A stretch of DNA of 64,000 nt from Paracoccaceae bacterium (GCA_020446815.1 JAGRDY010000031.1:105362-169361), one strand, 5' to 3'. Counted from the stretch's first letter, positions 1 to 9,868 are shown. Notes: generated by a model from the letters alone, not told the origin. Numbers and translations: made by a program.

Positions 1-1
1 G

Positions 2-253
2 TCGATCGCCATCCTGCCCACGGTGACGCTTCTTGGTATCGGGGTGGGTCAGATGCTGTCCTCGGCCGTCTTCGCCGAGATCGTCTTTTCGCGCCCCGGC
101 ATCGGCAAGCTCGTCTATGACGCGATCCTGACGCGCAACTTTCCGGTGGTGTCGGGCGCGGTGCTGGTGACGACGGCCTTTTTCGTTCTTCTCAATCTTC
201 TTGCAGATCTCATCGTCGGAGCATTGGACCCCCGTGTCAGAAGCAGTTTCTGA
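2..253 (+). CDS. Peptide-type ABC transporter permease (DppB-like), C-terminal part
   Basis: Partial gene; the frame enters from the left edge, so only the last 83 residues are visible. The fragment holds the end of a binding-protein-dependent permease domain: a segment around GQMLSSAVFAEIVFSRPGIG, which matches the C-terminal EAA-loop region of DppB/OppB proteins, then a last membrane helix (VLVTTAFFVLLNLLADLIVG) and the usual LDPRVR end. It is followed with overlap by a DppC-like permease and two ATPases, so it is the first inner-membrane subunit seen of a dipeptide/oligopeptide importer. The periplasmic binding protein is not in the window; it would be expected upstream. Confidence 0.88.
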   Translation, partial: SIAILPTVTLLGIGVGQMLSSAVFAEIVFSRPGIGKLVYDAILTRNFPVVSGAVLVTTAFFVLLNLLADLIVGALDPRVRSSF

Positions 254-1109
254 ACCTGCCGTAAGCCGCGGCAAGACCGCCAGGGCCGCGCTGCGGCTCT
301 TGCGCGAACCGCTGGGCGCCTTTGCGCTGGTGTTGGTGGTGGGGGTGATCGCGGCGGCAGTCTTTGCCGATGTCCTGGCCAGCGCCGACCCGTCGAAGAT
401 CGCCCCGCGCGACAGGTTCATGGCCCCCGGAATGGAACATCTGCTGGGCACGGACCAGCTGGGGCGCGATCTTTTCTCGCGGGTGCTCTTCGGGGGGCGG
501 ATCGCCTTGACCGTCGCACTCGGCTCGACAGGCGTATCGCTGCTGATCGGCGTGGCGCTGGGGCTGGTCGCGGGGTATGGGCCGCGCTGGCTCGACAATC
601 TGCTGATCCTTCTGTTCGATGCGATAAAGAGCTTTCCGACCGTAATGCTGGCGCTGGCCTTCGTGACGCTATTCGGGCCTTCCCTGACGGCGGTGGTCGT
701 GGTGGTGGTGATCGTCAACGTGCCCGGTTACGCGCGCATCATCCGCACCCAGACCATCGCGCTGAAAAGCGCCGAATTCGTGACCGCCGCGCAAAGCATG
801 GGGGCCGGCACGGCGCGTATCCTGCGCGTGCATATCCTGCCCAATGTGATCGGCCCGATCCTGATACTGGCGTCGATGGATATCCCCGTGGTCATCGCCA
901 TCGAGGCAGGGATGAGCTTTCTCGGCCTTGGCGTGCGTCCGCCCACGCCAAGCTGGGGGGCGATCCTGAACGACGGCTTCGCCAATATCCGCGAAACCGT
1001 CTGGATCGTGTTCGCGGGCGGGATGCCGATCATCCTGACCACGCTGGGCTTCACCTTTCTGGGCGAGGCATTGCGCGACATCTTCGATCCCCGGCTCAAG
1101 GCGCGCTGA
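234..1109 (+). CDS. Peptide-type ABC transporter permease (DppC-like)
   Basis: Inner-membrane permease of the dipeptide/oligopeptide family, about 291 residues with several hydrophobic helices. The N-terminal domain typical of OppC (ADPSKIAPRDRFMAPG.EHLLGTDQLGRD) precedes the transport domain; the EAA-like loop is around SMGAGTARILRVHILPN. I chose GTG at 234, which has a GGAG about 12 bases upstream and overlaps the preceding gene by 20 bp. An in-frame TTG at 201 exists but has no ribosome-binding site. The stop shares a TGATG junction with the next gene, so the four transporter genes are translationally coupled. Confidence 0.9.
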   Translation: MSEAVSEPAVSRGKTARAALRLLREPLGAFALVLVVGVIAAAVFADVLASADPSKIAPRDRFMAPGMEHLLGTDQLGRDLFSRVLFGGRIALTVALGSTGVSLLIGVALGLVAGYGPRWLDNLLILLFDAIKSFPTVMLALAFVTLFGPSLTAVVVVVVIVNVPGYARIIRTQTIALKSAEFVTAAQSMGAGTARILRVHILPNVIGPILILASMDIPVVIAIEAGMSFLGLGVRPPTPSWGAILNDGFANIRETVWIVFAGGMPIILTTLGFTFLGEALRDIFDPRLKAR

Positions 1110-2095
1110 TGAACGTACTGGAAATAAACGAGCTCAATGTGTCCTTCGCGACCGAGGAAGGGGTCGTGCATGCCTTGAAGGATGTATCCTTCACCGTTCC
1201 CGAACGCCGGGTTGTCGGCGTTGTGGGGGAAAGCGGCTGCGGCAAGTCCACGCTGATCAACGCGATCCTCGGGCTACTTGCCAAGAACGGCCGGATCGAC
1301 GGGGGCACGATTCTTTTCGAAGCCGGAAGCGACCTGACAAGGCTTGGCCCCGCCGAAATGCGCGCCCTGCGGGGGGTGCGCATCTCGACCGTGTTCCAGG
1401 ATCCCATGGGGGCCCTGAACCCGGTCATCTCGGTCGGCCGGCAGATGGCCAATGTTCAGTACCGGTCGGGACGGTCGCAAGCGGAAAAAATGGCGCTGGC
1501 CGCGGCAATGCTGAGGCAGGTCCGCATCCCCGATGCGACGGCCGCGCTGGGCCGCTATCCGCATGAATTTTCGGGCGGCATGAAACAGCGTATCGCCATT
1601 GCCATGGCGCTGATGATGGAGCCGGCGCTGCTGATCGCGGATGAACCGACAACCGCGCTGGATGCGACTCTCGAGGTGGCGACGATCGAGTTGCTCAGGG
1701 AGTTGCAGGAAAAGATCGGCTGTTCGGTGCTGTTCATCTCGCACCATCTCGGGGTCATCGCGGAGCTTTGCGACGACGTCGTGGTGATGTATGCGGGCGA
1801 AGTGGTCGAACGCGGCACCACACGGCAGGTGTTCAACGACCCGCGCCACCCCTATACCCAACGGCTTCTGGAATGCGATCCGGCGCGGCAGGCGCAACGG
1901 GTGCGCCGACTGCCCACCATCGCCGGTGAAATCCCCGACCTGCGCTGCCGGCCGGCGGGCTGCATTTTCGCCCCGCGCTGCTTTCGCCGGTTCGACGCCT
2001 GCGCCAAGGCGCCGCCCGAACAGGATATCGGAGGCGGCCATGTGGCGCGATGTTTTTTGGCCGAGCAGCCCGAAACGGCAAAGGAGCGGACATGA
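1109..2095 (+). CDS. Peptide ABC transporter ATP-binding protein (DppD-like)
   Basis: Cytoplasmic ATPase of the peptide importer, 328 aa. Visible motifs: Walker A GESGCGKST, signature FSGGMKQR, Walker B LLIADEPTTALD, and a C-terminal oligopeptide-transporter domain with cysteines in GCIFAPRCFRRFDAC plus a further Cys near the end. Equivalent cysteines bind a [4Fe-4S] cluster in some DppD/OppD proteins (family knowledge); that this protein does so is inference. The ATG overlaps the DppC stop (TGATG), and the stop overlaps the next ATG (ATGA). It should pair with the following DppF-like ATPase as a heterodimer. Confidence 0.92.
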   Translation: MNVLEINELNVSFATEEGVVHALKDVSFTVPERRVVGVVGESGCGKSTLINAILGLLAKNGRIDGGTILFEAGSDLTRLGPAEMRALRGVRISTVFQDPMGALNPVISVGRQMANVQYRSGRSQAEKMALAAAMLRQVRIPDATAALGRYPHEFSGGMKQRIAIAMALMMEPALLIADEPTTALDATLEVATIELLRELQEKIGCSVLFISHHLGVIAELCDDVVVMYAGEVVERGTTRQVFNDPRHPYTQRLLECDPARQAQRVRRLPTIAGEIPDLRCRPAGCIFAPRCFRRFDACAKAPPEQDIGGGHVARCFLAEQPETAKERT

Positions 2096-3084
2096 ATGAT
2101 GATCCGATCCTGAAGGTCGAGGATGTCGAGGTTACCTTCACCGTCGGCCGCATCGGCAGGCGCAACGCGATCCTTGGTGTCGCCGGCGTCAGCTTTGAGC
2201 TTCGGCGGGGCGAAACCTTTGCGCTGGTCGGGGAAAGCGGGTCGGGCAAGACCACGCTGGCGCGGGCCGTCAACGGGTTACAGGCGATTTCGGCGGGCGC
2301 GATCACCTTCGAGGGGCAGCGCATCGACGGGCTTGACCGGAAGGCCATGAAACCGCTGAGGCGGCGCATGTCGATGATGTTTCAGGATCCGGTCGGATCG
2401 CTTTCGCCGCGCATGTCGGTGGGCGATATCGTCACCGAACCCTTGCGCATTCATGGCTTCGAGGGCCGCGATCTGAAGGATGAGGCGGCGCGGCTCTTGC
2501 CGCTTGTCGGGCTGCCGCTCGAATATGCCGATCGCTATCCCCACCAGCTTTCGGGCGGGCAGGCGCGGCGCGTCGGCGTGGCGCGGGCCATCGCGCTCGA
2601 CCCGGTGCTGATCATCGCCGACGAACCGACGGCGGGGCTGGATGTATCGGTTCAGGGCGAGGTTCTCAACCTGCTCAATGAGCTGCGCGAAAGGCTGGGA
2701 CTGGCCATGGTGATCATCACCCACAACCTGCATGTGGTGCACCATGTCGCCGACAGGATGGCGGTGATGTATCTGGGCCGGTTTGTCGAGACGGGCGCGA
2801 CGCAAGCCGTCTTCGGCGCGCCCGCCCATCCCTATACGGCGGCGCTTTTGTCGGCCAACCCGGAACCCGACCCGGACCGCGCCCAAAACCGCATTTCCCT
2901 GCCCGCCGAGGTGCCGTCGCTTCTGGCCCGACCGGCGGGGTGCGAGTTTCATACCCGCTGCCCGTGGGCGCGCGACAACTGCCGCACGGTCGCACCGCCG
3001 CGGGTGGCGCTGGAAGACCGCAGCCTGAGCTGTCACTATCCCCTCAAACCCGGCGCGCGCCCGCCACGAAGAGAGCGACCATGA
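2092..3084 (+). CDS. Peptide ABC transporter ATP-binding protein (DppF-like)
   Basis: Second ATPase of the importer, 330 aa from the ATG at 2092, which has AAGGAG about 6 bases upstream and overlaps the DppD stop as ATGA. Motifs: Walker A GESGSGKTT, signature LSGGQARR, Walker B LIIADEPTAGLD. The C-terminal region carries cysteines in GCEFHTRCPWARDNC and SCHYP, as in the partner ATPase. The frame stays open upstream to 2050, but that extension lies inside dppD and has no signal. The stop overlaps the start of a CocE/NonD hydrolase, linking uptake and hydrolysis in one operon. Confidence 0.92.
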   Translation: MNDDPILKVEDVEVTFTVGRIGRRNAILGVAGVSFELRRGETFALVGESGSGKTTLARAVNGLQAISAGAITFEGQRIDGLDRKAMKPLRRRMSMMFQDPVGSLSPRMSVGDIVTEPLRIHGFEGRDLKDEAARLLPLVGLPLEYADRYPHQLSGGQARRVGVARAIALDPVLIIADEPTAGLDVSVQGEVLNLLNELRERLGLAMVIITHNLHVVHHVADRMAVMYLGRFVETGATQAVFGAPAHPYTAALLSANPEPDPDRAQNRISLPAEVPSLLARPAGCEFHTRCPWARDNCRTVAPPRVALEDRSLSCHYPLKPGARPPRRERP

Positions 3085-5099
3085 CCGAGACATTCAAAGA
3101 GATCGAAACCCTGTGGATCCCCATGCCCGACGGCGCCCGCCTTGCCGCGCGGGCCTGGATGCCCGAAGACGCCGCCCAGGCTCCGGTTCCGGCGATCCTC
3201 GAATATATCCCCTACCGGCGCCGCGAATTCACCCGCGTGCGCGACGACAATACCCATCCGCGGTTCGCCCGCGCCGGTTATGCCGTCTTGCGGGTCGACA
3301 TGCGCGGCTCGGGCGACAGCGACGGGCTGATGCATGACGAGTATTCCCAGCAGGAACTCGACGACGGCTGCGCGGTCATCGCCTGGATTGCGGCGCAACC
3401 CTGGTGCGACGGCAATGTCGGGATGATGGGCAAGAGCTGGGGCGCCTACAATTCGTTTCAGGTGGCGGCGATGCGGCCGCCGGCGCTCAGGGCGATCGTT
3501 CCGGTGATGGGCACCGACGATCGCTGGGAGGAGGACATTCATTTCCGTGGCGGCGTGATGGCCACCGACAATTTTTGGTGGGGCTCGATCATGCAGCTTT
3601 TCAACGCTGCCCCGCCCGATCCGGAAATCGTCGGCGATCGCTGGCATGCGCAGTGGCGCGAACGGCTGGAGGCGATGACGCTCTGGACCAATCTCTGGGC
3701 GGAGCATCAGACCAGGGATGCGATGTGGAAACACGGCTCGGTCAGCCAGGATTACACCGACATCCAGGTGCCGGTCTATTTCTTCGGCGGCTGGGCCGAT
3801 CTTTACCGCGACACGCCGTTCCGCATCGCCGAACATCTGAAGGCCCCCTGCAAGGTGCTGATGGGGCCCTGGGCGCATCTGTATCCGCATGACGGCATCC
3901 CCGGCCCGAAGGTCGATTTCGTCGATGAGGCGATACGCTGGTGGGATCATTGGCTGAAAGGCGTGGAAAACGGCATCATGGATGAACCTCGGCTGCGGTT
4001 TTATGTGCAAGACAGCACGCCCCCCGAGACGACGATCACCCATCGCGGCGGGCGCTGGGCCGAAGTGACGGACTGGCCCTCGGCGGATGTGACGCGCCAG
4101 GTGTTGTGGCTGAACGACGGCGGGCTTGGCGCCGCCGCCGATCCTGACGGCGGTGTCATGACCGTGTGTTCGCCCCAGACCTACGGCGCCGCGGGTGGCG
4201 ACATGACCTCGTTCGCGACGCCGGGCGACATGCCGGGCGATCAACGCACCGACGCGGGCGGGGCGCTGGTTTTGCGCTCGGCCCGCCTCGATGGGCCGAT
4301 GGATATTCTCGGCCAGCCGAAGCTCGAACTGGCGTTATCCACCGACCGGCCGCAGGGTTTCGTCGCCGCCATACTGGCCGACGAGGCCCCCGATGGCGCG
4401 CAAAGCGTGATTAGCCGCGGATTTGCCAACCTGACCCACCGGGTCAGCGCCGAGACGCCCGCACCGGTCGTGCCGGGCCAAGAGATGGCGATCACCGTCA
4501 AGCTGCACGGCATGGCCTGGCAGGTGCCTGCGGGCCACCGGCTGGTGTTGCATCTTGCCTCGACCTACTGGCCGATCCTCTGGCCTTCGCCCGAGCCGGT
4601 CACGCTCGGCCTCAGGCCCGGATTGTCGCGGCTGGAAATCCCGGTGCTGGGCGCGCGCGCCGGGGCGCGAGCGCCGCGCAGGCTCGCGCCGCCGCCGCCC
4701 GCAGCACCAGGCCGCACGACCCAGCTTTCCCAGGGGTCGATCGCGCGGGACATCACGACCGACCTGATCACCGGCACGGTGCGAAACCGCATGTTCATCG
4801 ACGGCGGCGTTTTCGGCCCCATCGGCAAGATCCGCTTTGACGCCATCGGCACGGAGTTTCACGATGTGTCGGAACGGATCTACGAAATCCACCCCGACGA
4901 CCCCTTGTCGGCAAAGGCGACGATGACCCAAAGCCGGACGATCGAACGCGGTGCCTGGAAGGTGCGGATCGAAACCTATTCGGAAATGACCGCATCCCGC
5001 GACGCCTTTCACCTGACCGCCCATGTCGAATGCTGGGAAGGCGATGCACCCTTCCACCGTGTCGACTGGTCCCACGAAATCCCCCGAAACGGAATGTAG
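3081..5099 (+). CDS. CocE/NonD family hydrolase 1 (X-Pro dipeptidyl-peptidase S15-like)
   Basis: Predicted cytoplasmic alpha/beta-hydrolase of the CocE/NonD (S15) family, 672 aa, the usual family length. The nucleophile is Ser119 in GKSWGAYNS; Asp240 (GGWADLYRD) and His266 (GPWAHLYPH) fit the other triad positions. The C-terminal half is the jelly-roll X-Pro dipeptidyl-peptidase C-terminal domain (from about residue 375). No signal peptide is seen. The start at 3081 overlaps the ATPase stop as ATGA; an open N-terminal extension from 2940 is shadow. Family members cleave esters, amides or proline dipeptides; the substrate cannot be told from sequence. The context suggests hydrolysis of something imported by the transporter. 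Confidence 0.85.
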   Translation: MTETFKEIETLWIPMPDGARLAARAWMPEDAAQAPVPAILEYIPYRRREFTRVRDDNTHPRFARAGYAVLRVDMRGSGDSDGLMHDEYSQQELDDGCAVIAWIAAQPWCDGNVGMMGKSWGAYNSFQVAAMRPPALRAIVPVMGTDDRWEEDIHFRGGVMATDNFWWGSIMQLFNAAPPDPEIVGDRWHAQWRERLEAMTLWTNLWAEHQTRDAMWKHGSVSQDYTDIQVPVYFFGGWADLYRDTPFRIAEHLKAPCKVLMGPWAHLYPHDGIPGPKVDFVDEAIRWWDHWLKGVENGIMDEPRLRFYVQDSTPPETTITHRGGRWAEVTDWPSADVTRQVLWLNDGGLGAAADPDGGVMTVCSPQTYGAAGGDMTSFATPGDMPGDQRTDAGGALVLRSARLDGPMDILGQPKLELALSTDRPQGFVAAILADEAPDGAQSVISRGFANLTHRVSAETPAPVVPGQEMAITVKLHGMAWQVPAGHRLVLHLASTYWPILWPSPEPVTLGLRPGLSRLEIPVLGARAGARAPRRLAPPPPAAPGRTTQLSQGSIARDITTDLITGTVRNRMFIDGGVFGPIGKIRFDAIGTEFHDVSERIYEIHPDDPLSAKATMTQSRTIERGAWKVRIETYSEMTASRDAFHLTAHVECWEGDAPFHRVDWSHEIPRNGM

Positions 5100-5114
5100 C
5101 CAAGGAAACCCGTT

Positions 5115-7136
5115 ATGCCAGCACTCCCCGTCCGTACCGATTTTCCCCGCAAGGTTCGCGAAATCGAAAACACCTGGATCGAAATGCCCGACGGCGTGAA
5201 ACTTGCCGCACGCATCTGGCTGCCCGAAGATGCCGAGAAAAATCCGGTACCCGCGATCCTAGAATATCTGCCCTACCGCAAACGCGATGGAACCGTCGAG
5301 CGGGACCACCTGACCCACCCCTATTTTGCCGGCTTCGGTTATGCCGGGGTTCGTGTCGACATGCGCGGAACCGGCGACAGCGAAGGCGTATGCAAGGGCG
5401 AATACCTCAGGCAGGAACAGGACGACGGCATCGCCGTCATCGACTGGCTGGCCCGCCAGCCCTGGTGTGCGGGCACGGTGGGCATGATCGGCATTTCCTG
5501 GGGCGGTTTCAACGGGCTTCAGATCGCCGCGCGCAAGCCGCCGGCGCTGAAGGCCGTCGTCACGCTCTGTTCGACCGATGACCGCTATGCCGATGACATC
5601 CATTTCATGGGCGGGGCCTGTCTGACCGACAAGCTGGCCTGGGGCGCCACGGCCTTTGCCATCGCCCATACGCCCCCCGATCCGGCCATCGTGGGCGCGC
5701 GCTGGCGCGACATGTGGCGGCAACGGCTGGAAGGCAACGGGTTGTGGCTGCTCGACTGGTTCGGCCATCAGCGCCGCGACGATTTCTACCGCCAGGGTTC
5801 GATTTGTGAAAACTACGCCGATGTCGACATTCCCGTCTATGCGGTGGGCGGCTGGGTGGACGGCTATACCAACCCGATCTTTCGCATGATGGAAAGGCTG
5901 CCAGGGCCCAGAAAGGCGCTTGTCGGCCCCTGGGGGCACAAATACCCGCATTTCGGCGAACCGGGGCCGCGCATCGGCTTCTTGCAGGAATGCCTGCGCT
6001 GGTGGGACCAGCATCTGAAAGGCATCGACACCGGCATCATGGATGAACCGATGATCCGCGCCTGGATTCAGGATCCGGCCGCGCCGGCGCCCTACCATGC
6101 CGAGCGTTCGGGGCGATGGGTGGCCGAAACCGCATGGAAAACCGCAAACCGCCCCGCGCAGACCTTCACCCTGGCGCCGGGGCGGCTTGAAAGCGGCGCG
6201 GCGGCGGGCGGCGCGATCACGGTCGCCTCACCCCAGACGGCGGGGCGCTACAACCAATCCTGGTGTTCATACGGGGCCGGCCCCGATCAGGCGCTCGATC
6301 AGGCGCGCGAAAGCGGCGAAATGACCATGTTCCTGTCCGACCCGCTGCCCGAAGACGTCGAAATTCTCGGCTTTCCGATGGTCGAGGCCGAAGTTGCCTC
6401 TGACCGGCCCGTCGCCAATCTGATAGCGGTCCTGTCGGCCGCCGAACCCGATGGCACGTCGACATTGGTCAGTTTCGGCGTGCTGAACCTGACGCACCGC
6501 AAATCGCATGGCGAACCCGAACCGATGGTGCCGGGCAAATCGGAACCCGTCGCTGTCCAGTTGAATGTGATCGGGCAGAAGTTCACCAAGGGTCAGCGCA
6601 TCAGGCTTGCCCTGTCGACAAGCCTGTGGCCGATGGTGTTTCCGGCACCCGAACCGGTGACATTGACGCTGCGCGCGGGGGCAAGGCTGACCTTGCCGCT
6701 GCGCCCGGCGCGGCCCGAGGATGCGGATCTGCCCGATTTTCTGCCCGCCGAAGCGGCCGCGCCGCTGGCGTTCGAGCAACTGAGCCCCGGCACCTCGGAA
6801 AGATCCGTCAAACAGGATCTGGTCACCGGCCTGGAAACCTACATCCGTTACGGGGATACCGGATCGGTGCGCCACACGCATACCGCCATGACGGTCCGCT
6901 ACCGGGACGAAGACCGGTTCGTGATCCATCCCGACGACCCGAATTCCGCCCATGGCACCTGCACCTGGAAGAAATCCTATGCGCGCGGCGACTGGCGCGC
7001 CGAGGTCGATGCCACGGTATCGGTGCGGGCGCTTGAAAAGGTCTGGCGGATCAGCGCCGAACTGGTGGCACGCGATGGCGAGAATGAGATTTTCCGGCGC
7101 GACTGGAACGAAGATATCGCCCGCGATCTTGTCTGA
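5115..7136 (+). CDS. CocE/NonD family hydrolase 2
   Basis: Paralogue of the preceding gene, 673 aa, starting 15 bp after it and preceded by AAGGAA. The layout is the same: N-terminal WIEMPDGVKLAARIWLPEDA block, nucleophile Ser128 in GISWGGFNG, Asp249 (GGWVDGYT), His275 (GPWGHKYPH), and a C-terminal jelly-roll domain ending in EIFRRDWNEDIARD. Both copies have complete triads, so this is not a decayed duplicate. Two such hydrolases behind one peptide importer suggest different bond or chain specificities, or a heteromeric enzyme; both ideas are inference. It is the last gene of the operon and converges on the decarboxylase gene. Confidence 0.85.
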   Translation: MPALPVRTDFPRKVREIENTWIEMPDGVKLAARIWLPEDAEKNPVPAILEYLPYRKRDGTVERDHLTHPYFAGFGYAGVRVDMRGTGDSEGVCKGEYLRQEQDDGIAVIDWLARQPWCAGTVGMIGISWGGFNGLQIAARKPPALKAVVTLCSTDDRYADDIHFMGGACLTDKLAWGATAFAIAHTPPDPAIVGARWRDMWRQRLEGNGLWLLDWFGHQRRDDFYRQGSICENYADVDIPVYAVGGWVDGYTNPIFRMMERLPGPRKALVGPWGHKYPHFGEPGPRIGFLQECLRWWDQHLKGIDTGIMDEPMIRAWIQDPAAPAPYHAERSGRWVAETAWKTANRPAQTFTLAPGRLESGAAAGGAITVASPQTAGRYNQSWCSYGAGPDQALDQARESGEMTMFLSDPLPEDVEILGFPMVEAEVASDRPVANLIAVLSAAEPDGTSTLVSFGVLNLTHRKSHGEPEPMVPGKSEPVAVQLNVIGQKFTKGQRIRLALSTSLWPMVFPAPEPVTLTLRAGARLTLPLRPARPEDADLPDFLPAEAAAPLAFEQLSPGTSERSVKQDLVTGLETYIRYGDTGSVRHTHTAMTVRYRDEDRFVIHPDDPNSAHGTCTWKKSYARGDWRAEVDATVSVRALEKVWRISAELVARDGENEIFRRDWNEDIARDLV

Positions 7137-7157
7137 GCGGTGAGGGCATCAATATGC

Positions 7158-7177
7158 GGGGGCGCGCGCGTGCCCCC
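7158..7177 (+). terminator. Possible transcription terminator hairpin
   Basis: GGGGGC at 7158-7163 can pair with GCCCCC at 7172-7177 over a GC-rich loop, 21 bases after the hydrolase operon stop and between convergent genes. Only two T residues follow, so intrinsic termination is uncertain. Confidence 0.3.
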
Positions 7178-7285
7178 CTTGACGTGCGCGGGGCCGCGTT
7201 AGATCAGGCCTCGATATCGGTGTTGCCGCCGCCGTTGCAAGGTGCCTGCCGGTCCGGAGTCGCCAGTGCCAGTTATTTGTGCCGG

Positions 7286-9577
7286 TCATTTTGCCACGCA
7301 GTCGGCGAAATGATGTGTCACGCCGTCGTCACCGGTTTCCTGGACCAGACCGTGAATGTCGGTCTCGAACCCCGGGCATTCGCGGGCGAATTCGCGGTTG
7401 AACCTGAGATACTCGACGATCTTCCTGTTGAACACCTCGCCGGGGATCAGCAACGGGATGCCCGGCGGATAGGGCGTTACCAGGCTGGTGGTGATGCGGC
7501 CTTCCAGATCATCGATCGCAACGCGCTGGGTGGTGCGCCGCGCGATATGTGCAAACGCCTCGCTGGGTTTCATGGCGGGGGTGTGGTCGCTCAGATACAT
7601 GTCGGTCGACAGGATCGCCACGTCATACTTGGCGTAAAGCCTGTGCACATGATCGCACAGATCGCGCAGCCCCATGCGTTCGTAACGCGGGTGCCTGGCA
7701 CAGAATTCCGGCATGGTGCGCCACATCGGCTGGTTTCTGGCATGGTCGTCCTTGAACTGCTGAAGCGCCGTCAGAAGGGTGTTCCAGCGGCCCTTGGTGA
7801 TGCCGATGGTGAACATGATGAAAAAGCTGTAAAGCCCGGTCTTTTCGACAACCACGCCATGTTCGGCCAGATATTTTGTGACGATGGAGGCGGGGATGCC
7901 GGTGTTTTCGAACCGGCCGTCGAGATTGAGCCCCGGCGTGATGATCGTCGCCTTGATCGGATCGAGCATGTTGAAGCCGCGCGCCATGTCACCAAAGCCG
8001 TGCCAGGAATCCGCGCCATCCGATCGCTGCACGCCTTCCGCGTCGGTGCGTTTGAGCACCCAGTCCCTGGCGCTGCCGATGCCTTCCTCTTCGAGCGCCT
8101 CCGGCCCCCAGACACGAAACCACCAGTCATCGTCGCCGAACTCCGCATCCACCTTGCGCATGGCGCGGCGAAAATCCAGCGCCTCGGCGATGCTTTCCTC
8201 GACCAGCGCCGTGCCGCCCGGCGGCTCCATCATCGCGGCGGCAACATCGCAACTGGCAATGATGCTGTACTGCGGGCTGGTGCTGATATGCATCAGATAG
8301 GCTTCGTTGAAAAGCTGCCGGTCAAGCTTTGTGTCCTGGCTGTCCTGCACCAGCACATGGCTGGCCTGGCTTATCCCCGCCAGCAGTTTGTGAATCGACT
8401 GGGTGGCGTATGTCACCGAATGGCGCGGCCGCGCCCGTTTGCGGCCCATCGCGTGGTAGCTGCCGTAAAACGGATGAAACGCGGCATGTGGCAGCCAGGC
8501 TTCATCGAAATGCAGGTTGTCTATATAGCCGTCAAGCATGTCCTTGACGGTTTCGGTGTTGTAAAGCACCCCGTCGTAGGTCGATTGCGTCAGCGACAGG
8601 ATGCGCGGTTTGACGCTATCGGCATCGACACCGTCCAGAAGCGGGTTGGCGCGGATCTTGGCCCTGATCGCATCCACGTCGAATTCCGACTGCTGGATCG
8701 GGCCGATGATGCCATAGTGGTTGCGGGTGGGTTTCAGAAATACCGGAATCGCGTCGGTCATGATGATGGCGTGCAGGATCGACTTGTGGCAATTGCGGTC
8801 CACCACCACCACATCGCCCGGCGCCACGGTATGATGCCAGACCATCTTGTTGGAGGTCGAGGTGCCGTTGGTGACGAAAAAGCAGTGATCGGCGTTGAAG
8901 ATGCGCGCGGCGTTGCGTTCGGAGGCGCCGATGGCGCCATTGTGATCGAGAAGCTGGCCCAGTTCCTCGACCGAATTGCACACATCCGCGCGCAGCATGT
9001 TTTCGCCGTAGAACTGGTGATACATCTGGCCGATCGGGCTTTTGAGAAAGGCCACCCCCCCCGAATGCCCCGGACAATGCCAGGAGTAGGAACCATCTTC
9101 GGCATAGTTGAGCAGCGCCTTGAAAAACGGCGGCTGAATCGCGTCGATATAGGTCTTGGCTTCGCGGATGATGTGGCGCGCGACGAATTCGGGGGTGTCC
9201 TCGAACATGTGGATGAAGCCGTGAAGCTCGCGCAGGATGTCGTTGGGCAGATGGCGGCTGGTCTTGGTTTCGCCATAGACAAAGATCGGCACATCGGCGT
9301 TTTTCCAGCGCACTTCCTCGATGAAGGCGCGCAGGTTCAACACCGCCGGGTCGAGATCGGGGCCGGGGCTGAATTCCTCATCGTCGATGGACAGAACAAA
9401 GGCGCTTGCCCGCGATTGCTGCTGGGCGAACTGGGAAAGGTCGCCGTAACTGGTCACCCCCAGAACTTCGAATCCTTCGGCCTCGATCGCCTGTGCCAGG
9501 GCACGAATACCCAGCCCGGATGAGTTTTCGGAACGGAAATCTTCGTCGATGATGACGATGGGGAAGCGGAATTTCAT
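7286..9577 (-). CDS. Orn/Lys/Arg decarboxylase (class I, PLP-dependent)
   Basis: PLP enzyme of the Orn/Lys/Arg decarboxylase family, 763 aa, full length. Order: N-terminal response-regulator-like wing domain (VIIDEDFRSENSSGLGIRAL, residues 8-27), the PLP fold with Asp358 in HFDEAW and Schiff-base Lys397 in TQSIHK, then the C-terminal domain. It would convert arginine, lysine or ornithine to the matching polyamine precursor and CO2, consuming a proton. The substrate is not decidable here; the length fits arginine or lysine decarboxylase. The ATG at 9577 has AGGAG 6 bases upstream. The gene is monocistronic, with a 291-bp upstream region that contains no other gene. A 789-codon ORF on the opposite strand is a shadow. 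Confidence 0.9.
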   Translation of the reverse strand: MKFRFPIVIIDEDFRSENSSGLGIRALAQAIEAEGFEVLGVTSYGDLSQFAQQQSRASAFVLSIDDEEFSPGPDLDPAVLNLRAFIEEVRWKNADVPIFVYGETKTSRHLPNDILRELHGFIHMFEDTPEFVARHIIREAKTYIDAIQPPFFKALLNYAEDGSYSWHCPGHSGGVAFLKSPIGQMYHQFYGENMLRADVCNSVEELGQLLDHNGAIGASERNAARIFNADHCFFVTNGTSTSNKMVWHHTVAPGDVVVVDRNCHKSILHAIIMTDAIPVFLKPTRNHYGIIGPIQQSEFDVDAIRAKIRANPLLDGVDADSVKPRILSLTQSTYDGVLYNTETVKDMLDGYIDNLHFDEAWLPHAAFHPFYGSYHAMGRKRARPRHSVTYATQSIHKLLAGISQASHVLVQDSQDTKLDRQLFNEAYLMHISTSPQYSIIASCDVAAAMMEPPGGTALVEESIAEALDFRRAMRKVDAEFGDDDWWFRVWGPEALEEEGIGSARDWVLKRTDAEGVQRSDGADSWHGFGDMARGFNMLDPIKATIITPGLNLDGRFENTGIPASIVTKYLAEHGVVVEKTGLYSFFIMFTIGITKGRWNTLLTALQQFKDDHARNQPMWRTMPEFCARHPRYERMGLRDLCDHVHRLYAKYDVAILSTDMYLSDHTPAMKPSEAFAHIARRTTQRVAIDDLEGRITTSLVTPYPPGIPLLIPGEVFNRKIVEYLRFNREFARECPGFETDIHGLVQETGDDGVTHHFADCVAK

Positions 9578-9868
9578 CGAACTCTCCTGTCGGGGGAAGT
9601 CTTGCCCTGGCTACGCTGCGTATCACCAACCGTCCGCCGGCCCGTTCAAGGCCGACTGGGTCATCGACCCGGGCGTTCCTGTTTCCTTCGAGCCGGCCAC
9701 GGTCAATCGTGCCGGTGGGCAGCCCTGCGCCCATCCATTGAATAGCCGCATTGAATTTCCGTGTCCACAATGGCGGCGTGCCGGGCTTGCAAATGCAACC
9801 TGTTGTTTTTCTTTCAATATCTACCGGATCGTCAATTGATACCTGTCCACCCGCGACGCGCGAATCAT

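Noticed and set aside
7154-9523. 789-codon plus-strand ORF
   Set aside because: Antisense to the Orn/Lys/Arg decarboxylase, which has the PLP lysine motif and a good ribosome-binding site.
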